Origin: Opitutia bacterium UBA5964
Lineage (GTDB): Bacteria; Verrucomicrobiota; Verrucomicrobiia; Opitutales; Coraliomargaritaceae
Assembly (NCBI GenBank): GCA_002430605.1
Contig: DJBY01000036.1
Span: 680-7,562, forward strand
DNA: 6,883 bases
Direction of reading: 5' to 3'
The notes beneath the pieces were generated by a model. It searched no databases and was not told the origin of the DNA. It saw only the letters and a program-made list of their open reading frames with translations. Positions 1 to 6,329 of the stretch are shown here, in pieces (the first letter of the stretch is position 1; each line of letters opens with the position of its first letter). The position numbers were made by a program, and so were the translations under genes.

Positions 1-44
1 AGCGCAGCCTTGTAGTCACTATCCGGGACGGTTTGAGTGTGCAT
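1..44 (-). CDS. Possible 5' end of a leftward gene, cut by the window edge
   Basis: An ATG at 44-42 on the minus strand opens a frame of 14 full codons that runs off the window, reading M-H-T-Q-T-V-P-D-S-D-Y-K-A-A. The composition is protein-like, and a gene diverging from the FAD oxidoreductase would explain why 45-224 looks like a promoter region. There is no clear Shine-Dalgarno sequence before the ATG, but most starts in this window lack one too. Too little is visible to name a family. It may equally be chance. Confidence 0.35.
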   Translation of the reverse strand, partial: MHTQTVPDSDYKAA

Positions 45-103
45 ATCGTTTGATGAGTTTTTGCAGGCAGTGATCGTGAGTAACGCGCAAAGACTGCTAA
101 TGA

Positions 104-134
104 TGTAAAGGTTGCGATGTCTCATTGGTATAAT
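104..134 (+). promoter_or_regulatory. Candidate promoter 1 upstream of the FAD oxidoreductase (extended -10)
   Basis: Positions 126-134 read TGGTATAAT, a perfect extended -10 element (TGnTATAAT). No TTGACA-like -35 box sits at 16-18 nt upstream. Instead TGTAAA (104-109) lies 19 nt upstream, a spacing known from MerR-type activated promoters. Transcription would start near 141, leaving a leader of about 85 nt before the ATG at 225. The -10 match is seen directly; its use and the role of TGTAAA are inferred. Confidence 0.5.
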
Positions 135-177
135 AGAACGAGCAAAGTCGGGATTCATTACAAATAATTCAGCCTAC

Positions 178-207
178 TGTAAGTTTTCAGTGATAATCTC
201 GTATAAT
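178..207 (+). promoter_or_regulatory. Candidate promoter 2 directly upstream of the FAD oxidoreductase
   Basis: A second perfect TATAAT lies at 202-207, so transcription would start near 213-215, only about 10 nt before the ATG at 225. There is no usable Shine-Dalgarno sequence in that stretch, so the mRNA would have a very short leader. At the -35 position there is TGTAAG (178-183, 18-nt spacer) instead of a TTGACA-like box, and a further CTGTAA (213-218) covers the expected start point. This looks like a regulated promoter with a protein bound at one or both CTGTAA elements. Confidence 0.5.
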
Positions 208-224
208 AAGGCCTGTAAATACCT

Positions 225-1523
225 ATGCCGAATTCAGTCACATCCCCGATTAAATCAGATAAACCGCTAAAGATAGCAGTCGTTGGCTGTGGCGTCGCTG
301 GGCTGACTGCGGCATGGCTACTCAATCGTAAGCACGAGGTGCATCTGTTTGAGAAAAACGATTATGCGGGCGGACATACGCGCACCTTGCGCGTTCCGTC
401 TGGTCCCGATGCAGGCGTCGCGGTGGATACCGGATTCATTGTGATGAATCACCGCAACTATCCACACTTTACAGAAGTGCTTCGGCAATTGGGAGTAGAG
501 CTGGCTGATAGCTCGATGACATTCAGCTATTATGACCGGGCAAGTGATTACGGTTATTCAGGCAATACGCTGGGCACGTTATTTCCCAAGGCCAGTTATC
601 TATTTAAGCCTCGACACCTGAGCCTGCTGAAAGATCTGTGGCGCTTCGCACGTATTGGTTCCCGCGACCTCAACTCCGGTTACCTTGAAGGGAAGACCTT
701 GGGGGAGTACTTCCAATCGAGACGCTTTGGTTCTGCGTTTCTGAACAATTATCTCTATCCGATGGGAGCCGCCATTTGGTCCTCTCCGGTAGCGAAAATG
801 GCAGATTTTCCTGCGCAGCCTTATTTGCACTTCCTAGAGAACCATGGTCTGTTGCGTTTGACCAACCGACCGCAGTGGAAATTTGTTGCGGGAGGCAGTC
901 GCACTTATGTCGAGGCCATGCTGCGTGACTTCCCGCTGGCGCCGGCATTGTCCACGCCGCCACAGAGTATTCGCCGCACTGAATCTGGGGTGCTGCTACA
1001 GATGCCAGATGGCAAGGAGCAACACTTTGATCATGTGGTCATCGGCGCGCATGCAGATGAAGCGCTGCAATTGCTGGCAGACCCGAGCGACTCGGAACGT
1101 GAGCGCCTCGGACCTTGGCGCTATCAGCCAAATACAGTAGTGCTGCACACCAGCCTAACGCATCTTCCGCCAAACCCTAAACTGTGGTCGTCGTGGAATT
1201 TCATGCGCGAATCGTCGCAGGATACTTCGCAGCCTGTATCGGTCAGTTATTATATGAATCGCCTGCAGAATCTGCAGACGCTGCGCGACTACGTGGTCAC
1301 CTTGAACGCGACTGAAGCGATTCCTGAGGCGCATGTCATTAATCGTACGACCCTTATGCATCCGCTTTATTCGTTTGATAGCATGGCAACACAGCCTAAG
1401 TTAGTGGCAATGAATGGGCAGCGAAATACATGGTTCTGCGGTAGCTATTTCGGCTATGGCTTCCATGAAGATGCAGTTAAGTCCGCCGTCGAAGTTGCGG
1501 AGCGCTTTGGAATCAAGTTGTGA
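225..1523 (+). CDS. FAD-dependent amine-oxidase-like oxidoreductase of a CFA-type lipid cluster
   Basis: This 432-residue protein is a flavin amine oxidase / NAD(P)-binding Rossmann-like oxidoreductase. The dinucleotide-binding motif GCGVAG (GxGxxG) is at residues 21-26 near the N terminus, followed by a beta strand ending in Glu43 (LFEK), which should bind the adenosine ribose. Other family landmarks are YAGGHTRT (47-54), VDTGFIV (68-73), WKFVAGGSRTYVEAM (218-232) and the C-terminal FAD-contact segment WFCGSYFGYGFHEDAVKSA (403-421). No signal peptide or membrane helix is seen, so it is probably cytosolic or peripheral. It overlaps the DUF1365 gene by 4 nt (GTGA), and in many proteobacteria this gene pair sits beside a CFA-family methyltransferase; plant cyclopropane synthases carry a related FAD domain fused to theirs. 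The likely role is oxidation, reduction or isomerisation of a modified acyl chain, but its substrate is not known from sequence. The ATG at 225 fits the family's N terminus. Family assignment is sure; function is not. Confidence 0.93.
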   Translation: MPNSVTSPIKSDKPLKIAVVGCGVAGLTAAWLLNRKHEVHLFEKNDYAGGHTRTLRVPSGPDAGVAVDTGFIVMNHRNYPHFTEVLRQLGVELADSSMTFSYYDRASDYGYSGNTLGTLFPKASYLFKPRHLSLLKDLWRFARIGSRDLNSGYLEGKTLGEYFQSRRFGSAFLNNYLYPMGAAIWSSPVAKMADFPAQPYLHFLENHGLLRLTNRPQWKFVAGGSRTYVEAMLRDFPLAPALSTPPQSIRRTESGVLLQMPDGKEQHFDHVVIGAHADEALQLLADPSDSERERLGPWRYQPNTVVLHTSLTHLPPNPKLWSSWNFMRESSQDTSQPVSVSYYMNRLQNLQTLRDYVVTLNATEAIPEAHVINRTTLMHPLYSFDSMATQPKLVAMNGQRNTWFCGSYFGYGFHEDAVKSAVEVAERFGIKL

Positions 1524-2320
1524 GCTGGAAGTCTCAGATATATCGGGGTCAAGTGATCCATCAGCGCATGGGGCCAGTCGCGCACGCCTTTACTTATCCA
1601 GTTACTTTCTTTGCCTTCGATCTCAAAGAGCTATCTTCGATTGCCGAGCACTGCAGGCTCTTTGGTTATAATCAGTCCAGCATCCTGCGTCTAAACGATC
1701 ACGATTACTTGCACGGTGAGCATCGCCCAATAGGAGAGCAGGTTGATGCGCTGCTAGGGCCAGAGCGCGCTGGGCAAGACACGCGAATCATCACTTCGCC
1801 GCGCTATTTCAACTATGCGTTTAATCCGGTTAATTTCCATCTTCGTATGCAAGGTGCGGAGTTGATTAGTGTGGTGGCCGAGGTGAACAATACTTTTGGC
1901 GATCGGCATGTGTATGTCTTGCCAGATCTCGAGCGGGGAGAGCGTGTCAATACATGGCTTGCACGCTGCCCGAAAGAGTTTCATGTCTCTCCCTTTAATG
2001 ATAGATCTGGCGACTATCATTTCACCTTCCGGGTCGAGGGGGATGAAATTTACTTACGAGTGGATTTGTATCGTGACGGTGCATGTGTGTTGAAAACATG
2101 GATACAAGGGTGTTGTGTGCCTCTCAATGCCGCGAACATCCTCCGCTATGCGCTGCTGCATCCTTTCGATACAGCACTCAATAGTATGCCGCGGATCATT
2201 TGGCAGGCAGCTCAGCTCTATTATAAAAAAAAGCTACAGGTGTACCAGCGCCCGTCGCCGAGTTCGCCACAGACGTTGATCGATCGTGATACGCAACTGG
2301 AGCCGCATTCGATTATTTGA
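1520..2320 (+). CDS. DUF1365 domain-containing protein
   Basis: This 266-residue protein belongs to the DUF1365 family, which has no established biochemical activity. Recognisable family segments are the N-terminal IYRGQVIHQRMGPVAHAFTY (7-26), a SPRYFNYAFNPVNFH block (93-107), AEVNNTFGDRHVYVL (120-134) and KEFHVSPF (152-159), followed by a beta-rich C-terminal half. It starts with GTG at 1520, overlapping the TGA stop of the FAD gene. No good Shine-Dalgarno sequence is visible, so translation is probably coupled. The first internal ATG (1568) would remove the conserved N-terminal block and is rejected. No signal peptide is seen. The pairing with the FAD oxidoreductase, and with CFA and DUF1295 genes nearby, matches the well-known conserved cluster, so it probably acts in the same lipid modification. 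The TGA at 2318-2320 is followed by only a weak hairpin. Confidence 0.92.
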   Translation: MSWKSQIYRGQVIHQRMGPVAHAFTYPVTFFAFDLKELSSIAEHCRLFGYNQSSILRLNDHDYLHGEHRPIGEQVDALLGPERAGQDTRIITSPRYFNYAFNPVNFHLRMQGAELISVVAEVNNTFGDRHVYVLPDLERGERVNTWLARCPKEFHVSPFNDRSGDYHFTFRVEGDEIYLRVDLYRDGACVLKTWIQGCCVPLNAANILRYALLHPFDTALNSMPRIIWQAAQLYYKKKLQVYQRPSPSSPQTLIDRDTQLEPHSII

Positions 2321-2477
2321 GTTTCTTTGCGGGGCACGAGTTCCGCCTCGTCCTCAGCGTCACCTAACTTTAAGATTTTAAACGTTTGTTGACTTACATT
2401 TCGCTAGCCATGATCGTTGCCGAATCATTGCAGATAGAAGTCAGCCGGAAGTCGAGATTGCACCACCTGAGACGTGG

Positions 2478-3020
2478 GTGGATCGCTATGGCAATTACTT
2501 ATACGCCTACGCAATGTCTCGCCTGCGCAATGCCGATGCCGCTGCTGATTGCGTGCAAGATACCTTTCTAGCCGGCATCAAAGCGCTTGAGCGCTTCGAT
2601 GGCAGTCGTGATATCAAGTTCTGGTTGCGTGGGATCATGCGCAACAAGATCGTCGATCAGATCCGCAAGTCGATTAAGGAGAACAAAGTCGACATCGATA
2701 ACGAGGATGAGGCCTTGCTGGAGAGCTTCTGGTTTAAATATAGCGGGATCGCCACGACTAATCCGGACCCTTGGCAATTCAATCCGCGTAAGTCCTATGA
2801 TAATACCGAATTCTGGGACGTGTTTAATGTTTGTATCGATAAAGTTAAACAGCCCGCCCGTCAGGCATTCGTCCTGCGTATGCTCGAAGACATGGAAACT
2901 GAAGAAGTTTGTAAGGTCATGGACATTACTCCGAATTACTTATGGGTCCTATTACATCGCGCGCGCCAACAGCTCAAGGTGGCGCTCGAGGAAAAATGGA
3001 CTGGAAAAGATGTTAAGTAG
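2478..3020 (+). CDS. ECF-like sigma-70 family RNA polymerase sigma factor (start uncertain)
   Basis: From the GTG at 2478 the protein has 180 residues. Region 2 spans about residues 4-68: YLYAYAMSRLRNADAAADCV, then QDTFLAGIKALERF for core binding, and KFWLRGIMRNKIVDQIR for the -10 recognition helix. Region 4 spans about 118-172, with a helix-turn-helix ending in ITPNYLWVLLHRARQQLKVAL. The linker between them (about 69-117) is long and acidic, with FWFKYSG and NPDPWQFNP. In my recollection this is typical of the family modelled as TIGR02943. The frame stays open upstream to 2382 and reads plausible protein just before the GTG (E-V-E-I-A-P-P-E-T-W), yet it contains no ATG, GTG or TTG. Either the GTG is used with a weak GAG as ribosome site, or a rare ATT start (2457) is used, or a frameshift joins the ATG at 2410. 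The zinc-finger gene 12 nt downstream is its probable anti-sigma factor. Confidence 0.9.
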   Translation: MDRYGNYLYAYAMSRLRNADAAADCVQDTFLAGIKALERFDGSRDIKFWLRGIMRNKIVDQIRKSIKENKVDIDNEDEALLESFWFKYSGIATTNPDPWQFNPRKSYDNTEFWDVFNVCIDKVKQPARQAFVLRMLEDMETEEVCKVMDITPNYLWVLLHRARQQLKVALEEKWTGKDVK

Positions 3021-3032
3021 TTTTATTTTCTA

Positions 3033-3305
3033 ATGTTTACCTGCAAACAAATCTCTCATTCATTATCCAAAGAGGATTATACGAAGCTCTCTCCCACCAA
3101 GAGGTTCTTTCTTCAGTTGCATGTAAAACTCTGCATTTTTTGCGGGAAATTTAATCGCCAAGTCATGGATGGCCAAGACATGTGCCGTCACTTTAAACAA
3201 TATGAAGCCACGCATTGTCAGTGCGCGCCTGAGTTGGAAGAGGCGCAAAAAGACGAGTTGAAGGCGCTGCTTGCCGCGCAGTCGGCAATGAGCTCAAAAG
3301 ACTGA
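3033..3305 (+). CDS. Small zinc-binding putative anti-sigma factor (ZAS / zf-HC2 type)
   Basis: This 90-residue protein begins MFTCKQISHSLSKEDYTKL, like the anti-sigma zinc-finger proteins encoded next to sigma factors of this kind. It carries the ZAS signature His30-x3-Cys34-x2-Cys37 (HVKLCIFC). The ATG is 12 nt after the sigma factor stop and no Shine-Dalgarno sequence is visible, so co-translation is likely. In the ZAS family the N-terminal helical domain clamps the partner sigma factor, often releasing it on oxidation or metal loss. There is no transmembrane helix, so it would be a soluble anti-sigma factor like ChrR, but without a cupin domain. Beyond the canonical motif it has more metal-binding residues in CRHFKQYEATHCQC (51-64: Cys51, His53, His61, Cys62, Cys64). 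The C terminus is Glu-, Lys- and Ala-rich and probably helical. Its role as a partner of the sigma factor is inferred from motif and position. Confidence 0.82.
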   Translation: MFTCKQISHSLSKEDYTKLSPTKRFFLQLHVKLCIFCGKFNRQVMDGQDMCRHFKQYEATHCQCAPELEEAQKDELKALLAAQSAMSSKD

Positions 3306-3306
3306 G

Positions 3307-3321
3307 GGCGGGTGCGCCGCC
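3307..3321. other. Small GC hairpin between convergent genes
   Basis: GGCGG (3307-3311) and CCGCC (3317-3321) form a perfect 5-bp stem around a GTGCG loop, starting 2 nt after the anti-sigma stop. The gap to the convergent CFA gene is only 34 nt, so a bidirectional stop signal would be expected here. No T-run follows on either strand, so it is a poor intrinsic terminator; its function is uncertain. Confidence 0.25.
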
Positions 3322-3339
3322 AAAGGTGACGCCTAGCCC

Positions 3340-4578
3340 CTAGCCTGCGCGCTCTAGCACGATATGCTGCACATCAATCAGCTCGGCTTTAAAGCCAGCT
3401 TCGCAGTAGCTTAAGTAGTAATTCCACTTGCGACAGAACTCGGCATCGAATCCAAGTGACTGCACGGTCTCTAGGTGTGCATTAAACGCATCGGTCCAAC
3501 GCTTGAGCGTCTCAGCATAATCGTGACCAAACGAATCCATTTGTAGGACTGCCATGCCGCCGGAGTTGGCCACATGGGCTCGGATCGCCCCGGAAGAGGG
3601 CAGGTGGCCGCCGGGAAAAATGTATTTCTGTATCCAGTCGCAACTACGGCAATAGCGCTCGTAACGTTCGTCGGGAATGGTGATGCCCTGCAGCACAGCC
3701 TTCGCGCCCGGCTTGAGTGATTGCTGAATAATCTTAAAATAGCTGTCCAAGTATTCCTGTCCCACCGCTTCAATCATCTCGCAGGAAAGCACGGCATCAT
3801 ACTGCCCGACCAGCGTCCGATAATCTTGAAGTGCGATCTCCACCCGGTCCGATACGCCCGCTTGCTCAAAGCAGTTCTTGGCATATGCAAATTGTTCCTC
3901 CGAGAGAGTGATCGTCTTTACGGTGCAGCCACGCTCAGCCGCCCGTCGTGCCAATGCGCCCCAACCAGAGCCGATTTCTAGGACATGGTCGCCTGTTTTG
4001 ACGCCTGCTAAATCAAGCATGCGATCGATTTTGTTCAGCTGCGCTTGTTCGAGTGATTCGTGCTGGCTCAAGAACCGTGCACTGGAATATGTCATCGTGG
4101 GGTCGAGGAATGTCTCGTAGAAGGCATTACTCAAATCGTAGTGCTCTTGAATGTTCTCGCGGCTTTGCTCCATGGTATTGCGCCGCGCACGATGATATAG
4201 CTGATTCATCTTCTTCGCCAAAATGGAGAAGCCGTATTGCACGCGGCCGAGCTCTTTTTGATTATTTGCTAACAGCGTGAGTAGCCCACTGAGGTCAGAA
4301 GTCGTCCACAGGCCGGCGACATAGGCTTCGCCCAATCCGACACTGCCGCCCGAAAATACTTTTCTGAAAAAGGCTGGTAGCTGGATCCGCAGTTCAATCG
4401 GAGGGAAGGCCGGGTCCCCAATCTGGGCGCATGCGCCACTTGGAAAGAAGATGCGTAAGCAGCCTTGTTGTAGATTGCCGAGCGCGCGCAGGAAGAGTCG
4501 CTCCAGCAGCAGTGGGCGTGGTCGATCGCCTACTGGTAGAGCTTCGCTTAGTGTTGAGCCGGCTGATGGGGTTTCCAT
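3340..4578 (-). CDS. Cyclopropane-fatty-acid-synthase-family SAM-dependent methyltransferase
   Basis: This 412-residue protein should transfer a one-carbon unit from S-adenosylmethionine to the double bond of unsaturated acyl chains in phospholipids. It has an N-terminal lipid-binding-type domain (about 25-130), then EHYDLSNAFYETFLDPTMTY (145-164), SAM motif I VLEIGSGWG (199-207), TLSEEQFAYA (224-233), LQDYR (250-254), SCEMIEAVG (265-273), LQGITIPDERY (296-306), KYIFPGGHLPS (318-328) and GHDYAETL (351-358). The EMIEAVG and ITIPDERY style groups it with the CFA subclass found in proteobacterial FAD/DUF1365/DUF1295 clusters and in plant cyclopropane synthases, not with E. coli Cfa. Against the E. 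coli bicarbonate site, as I recall it, Glu270, Ile299 and Tyr354 are kept, but the Cys is Ser166 and the His is Gln297. The ATG lies inside the DUF1295 gene (31-nt overlap), has no Shine-Dalgarno sequence and is the only start before the conserved region. The exact product (cyclopropane, methyl-branched or furan precursor) cannot be told from sequence. Confidence 0.93.
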   Translation of the reverse strand: METPSAGSTLSEALPVGDRPRPLLLERLFLRALGNLQQGCLRIFFPSGACAQIGDPAFPPIELRIQLPAFFRKVFSGGSVGLGEAYVAGLWTTSDLSGLLTLLANNQKELGRVQYGFSILAKKMNQLYHRARRNTMEQSRENIQEHYDLSNAFYETFLDPTMTYSSARFLSQHESLEQAQLNKIDRMLDLAGVKTGDHVLEIGSGWGALARRAAERGCTVKTITLSEEQFAYAKNCFEQAGVSDRVEIALQDYRTLVGQYDAVLSCEMIEAVGQEYLDSYFKIIQQSLKPGAKAVLQGITIPDERYERYCRSCDWIQKYIFPGGHLPSSGAIRAHVANSGGMAVLQMDSFGHDYAETLKRWTDAFNAHLETVQSLGFDAEFCRKWNYYLSYCEAGFKAELIDVQHIVLERAG

Positions 4579-5336
4579 GGAAAAAAGGTATTGGTCGTTA
4601 GCTGGTAGCGTTTGTAGGCCGCCCCGCGGGAGAGCAGCGAGGAGCGTTCAGCGTGGGGAACGCCAGTAACAAAGCGTAGAAACAGATAGATACAAGCAGG
4701 CCCCAACAATGTAAACGGCCATTGGCTTGAATGGACAGCGAAGGCGACATACGCCCACCAGTGCAGCCACTCAAAAAAATAATTTGGGTGCCTCGAGTAG
4801 CGCCACAAACCTTGCTGGCAAACCTGCCCTTGGTTAGCCGGAGCTGCGCGGAAATTTGCCAGCTGCCGATCTGCGACATGCTCACCTAGCAGAGCGCACA
4901 GGGCGATGGCGATGCCGAGCCAGTCGAAGGGTCCCCACGGAGCGTCGATGGCCGTCATGGCGATGCTGACGGGACTCATGAATAAGGTGACGAGCAGTAC
5001 CTGTAGCAAAAATAGCGGATAGTAATTACGCCGCGCGTTCTTACCCCAATGCGCAGTCAGGTAGGCGTAGCGCGGGTCTTCTTTGCCGCTTAGCACACGG
5101 TTGCGAATGAGATACGTCGAGAGTCGTCCTGACCAAATCAGTAGCACCGCCAACACCACGTAGCTGCGCAGTGTCGGTTCCGCCATGTTAGCAAGATACC
5201 CAATCGCAGCAATGCCGAGGCCCGCTGTCCAGACCACATCAACCAGCGCCATGAGATGAATCCGCCAGGCGAGCAGGTAGGTGAGTGTCGCCGCAACGAA
5301 GCCAATACTGAGCAGTGCCACCCAGTAATTATTCAA
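4548..5336 (-). CDS. DUF1295 domain-containing membrane protein (steroid 5-alpha-reductase-like fold)
   Basis: With the TTG start at 5336 the protein has 262 residues. It has about six hydrophobic membrane segments (roughly 5-24, 29-50, 58-77, 106-125, 137-152 and 190-222). The hallmark of the DUF1295 / steroid 5-alpha-reductase / isoprenylcysteine methyltransferase superfamily, GLWRYSRHPNYFFEWLHWW, is at 176-194, with a preceding RLSTYLIRNR...EDPRY block (71-90). Superfamily members use a reduced nicotinamide or SAM cofactor on lipid substrates in the membrane; the activity of DUF1295 itself is unknown. A longer frame exists from an ATG at 5375, but TTG 5336 is preferred: a perfect AGGAGG (5347-5342) lies 5 nt upstream and the resulting N terminus (MNNYWVALL) enters the first helix directly. 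It overlaps the desaturase stop by 8 nt and the CFA start by 31 nt, so the three are surely one operon. It probably helps to make or modify the same fatty acid as its neighbours. Confidence 0.9.
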   Translation of the reverse strand: MNNYWVALLSIGFVAATLTYLLAWRIHLMALVDVVWTAGLGIAAIGYLANMAEPTLRSYVVLAVLLIWSGRLSTYLIRNRVLSGKEDPRYAYLTAHWGKNARRNYYPLFLLQVLLVTLFMSPVSIAMTAIDAPWGPFDWLGIAIALCALLGEHVADRQLANFRAAPANQGQVCQQGLWRYSRHPNYFFEWLHWWAYVAFAVHSSQWPFTLLGPACIYLFLRFVTGVPHAERSSLLSRGAAYKRYQLTTNTFFPWKPHQPAQH

Positions 5337-6246
5337 CGGGCCCTCCTTCAGCCGAGCGTTGCTCCGCTTCGGCATAGACTGCCTCTGGGTAGACCTTTAG
5401 GTCCCAGACTAGCCCCAGCTTTTCGAGCACGCGCAGCAGCAGATACGATAGGTCGAACTCCCACCAATACATGCCCTGTCGGGCGGAGAGTGGCCAACGG
5501 TGATGGTTGTTGTGCCAGCCTTCGCCAAAGGTGAGTAGGGCGACCCAAAAGCTGTTGCGGCTTTCGTCGTCGTTATCAAAGCGCTTGTTGCCGACGATGT
5601 GCGTGACCGAATTGACGCAGAAGGTGACGTGGTAAACTAAAATAGTACTCAGAAAGAAGCCCCACATCACCATTTGCATGCCACTGGTACCAAGTGCCGG
5701 ATAATATACGTTCAGCCCTGCGCCGATTACGTAAAGTACGCCGATTAATGAGGCGACCGGTAAAATGTGAAAGCGATCGATGAAGCGTAACTCAGGATAT
5801 TTGCTCAAATCCTTGATGCGATCATGCTGAATCGTGCCATAGGCGCGGCACAGTATCCAGCCGATGTGAGCCCAAAAGGCATCTTTAATCACAGGCGAGT
5901 GAATGTCTTCTGGCTTGTCAGAGTGCTGATGATGATGGCGGTGGTTCGCTGCCCACCACATGGGGCCAAGTTGAGCGGCCGATGTGCCGACCCAGGCCAT
6001 AATAAATTGAAAGACGCGGCTGGTTTTGAACGAGCGGTGCGAGAAGTATCGATGGAAGCCAGCCGTCAGGGCGAACACACGCACCACATATGTAATCAAT
6101 AGGGCAATCACTGCGGCCCAACTAAAGCCAGTAAACAATGCGCCAAGTGCCAACAGGTGCATGATAAAGATCGGCGACGAAGCCATCAGCAAGCGGTTGT
6201 CTTCATCTTTTGCGGCGTGTTTTATGATTTTACTCAGCTTTTTCAT
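5329..6246 (-). CDS. Delta-9-type fatty acid (acyl-CoA/acyl-lipid) desaturase
   Basis: This 305-residue membrane di-iron desaturase should insert a cis double bond in a saturated acyl chain using oxygen and an electron donor. All three histidine boxes are present: HRYFSH (65-70), HRHHHQH (102-108) and HNNHH (245-249, within GEGWHNNHHRWP). The extra conserved His216 in NSVTHIVGN matches the stearoyl-CoA desaturase-like family. Hydrophobic stretches at about 26-62, 80-98, 162-182 and 190-212 give the usual membrane hairpins. It is the first gene of the leftward operon, followed by DUF1295 and the CFA-family methyltransferase. A desaturase next to an enzyme that modifies acyl double bonds points to supply of its substrate. 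No fused cytochrome b5 or ferredoxin domain is present, so electrons must come from elsewhere. The ATG at 6246 has no Shine-Dalgarno sequence; Met21 (MASSPIF) is an alternative start. Confidence 0.94.
   Translation of the reverse strand: MKKLSKIIKHAAKDEDNRLLMASSPIFIMHLLALGALFTGFSWAAVIALLITYVVRVFALTAGFHRYFSHRSFKTSRVFQFIMAWVGTSAAQLGPMWWAANHRHHHQHSDKPEDIHSPVIKDAFWAHIGWILCRAYGTIQHDRIKDLSKYPELRFIDRFHILPVASLIGVLYVIGAGLNVYYPALGTSGMQMVMWGFFLSTILVYHVTFCVNSVTHIVGNKRFDNDDESRNSFWVALLTFGEGWHNNHHRWPLSARQGMYWWEFDLSYLLLRVLEKLGLVWDLKVYPEAVYAEAEQRSAEGGPVE
5342..5347 (-). promoter_or_regulatory. Shine-Dalgarno site that decides the DUF1295 start (TTG 5336)
   Basis: On the minus strand AGGAGG occupies 5347-5342, followed by 5 nt and then TTG at 5336-5334. 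The site lies within the last codons of the desaturase. It is the only strong Shine-Dalgarno sequence I see before any gene in this window, and it supports a TTG start over the upstream ATG at 5375. Confidence 0.8.
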
Positions 6247-6272
6247 ATCGATTGATAAAAATGAACGAGAGG

Positions 6273-6317
6273 GACTGTAGAACCTTACAGGGATATTGTG
6301 AGTAAGTTCTTACAGTC
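6273..6317. repeat. Inverted repeat in the divergent desaturase / SRPBCC promoter region
   Basis: The 83-nt space between the divergent starts holds two 16-nt half-sites in inverted orientation, 6273-6288 and the reverse complement of 6302-6317. They agree at 13 of 16 positions and share perfect outer arms GACTGTA / TACAGTC. Each half is itself nearly palindromic: CTGTA-N6-TACAG (6275-6290) and GTAAG-TT-CTTAC (6302-6313). CTTACAG also occurs as a direct repeat at 6284-6290 and 6309-6315, 25 nt apart. The position suggests an operator controlling both genes; the protein that binds is unknown. I see no convincing -35/-10 pair on either strand. Confidence 0.6.
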
Positions 6318-6329
6318 TTCGCCCGATAG

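Noticed and set aside
2336..2351. Hairpin ACGAG / CTCGT (loop TTCCGC) after the DUF1365 stop as a terminator
   Set aside because: Only 5 bp of stem and no T-run follows; too weak to call.
2389..2417. TTGACT as a -35 box for the sigma factor gene
   Set aside because: No -10-like hexamer lies 16-18 nt downstream, and the region may already be coding.
3331..3345. CCTAG-CCC-CTAG short tandem-like pattern at the end of the CFA gene as a binding site
   Set aside because: It partly consists of the CFA stop codon and is too short to be told from chance.
3471..3773. Long frames on either strand inside the CFA gene and inside other genes
   Set aside because: They overlap strongly supported conserved genes in other frames and show no recognisable domains.
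5337..5375. N-terminal extension of the DUF1295 protein from the ATG at 5375
   Set aside because: The extension is charged, falls within the desaturase 3' end and has no ribosome site, whereas TTG 5336 has a perfect AGGAGG.
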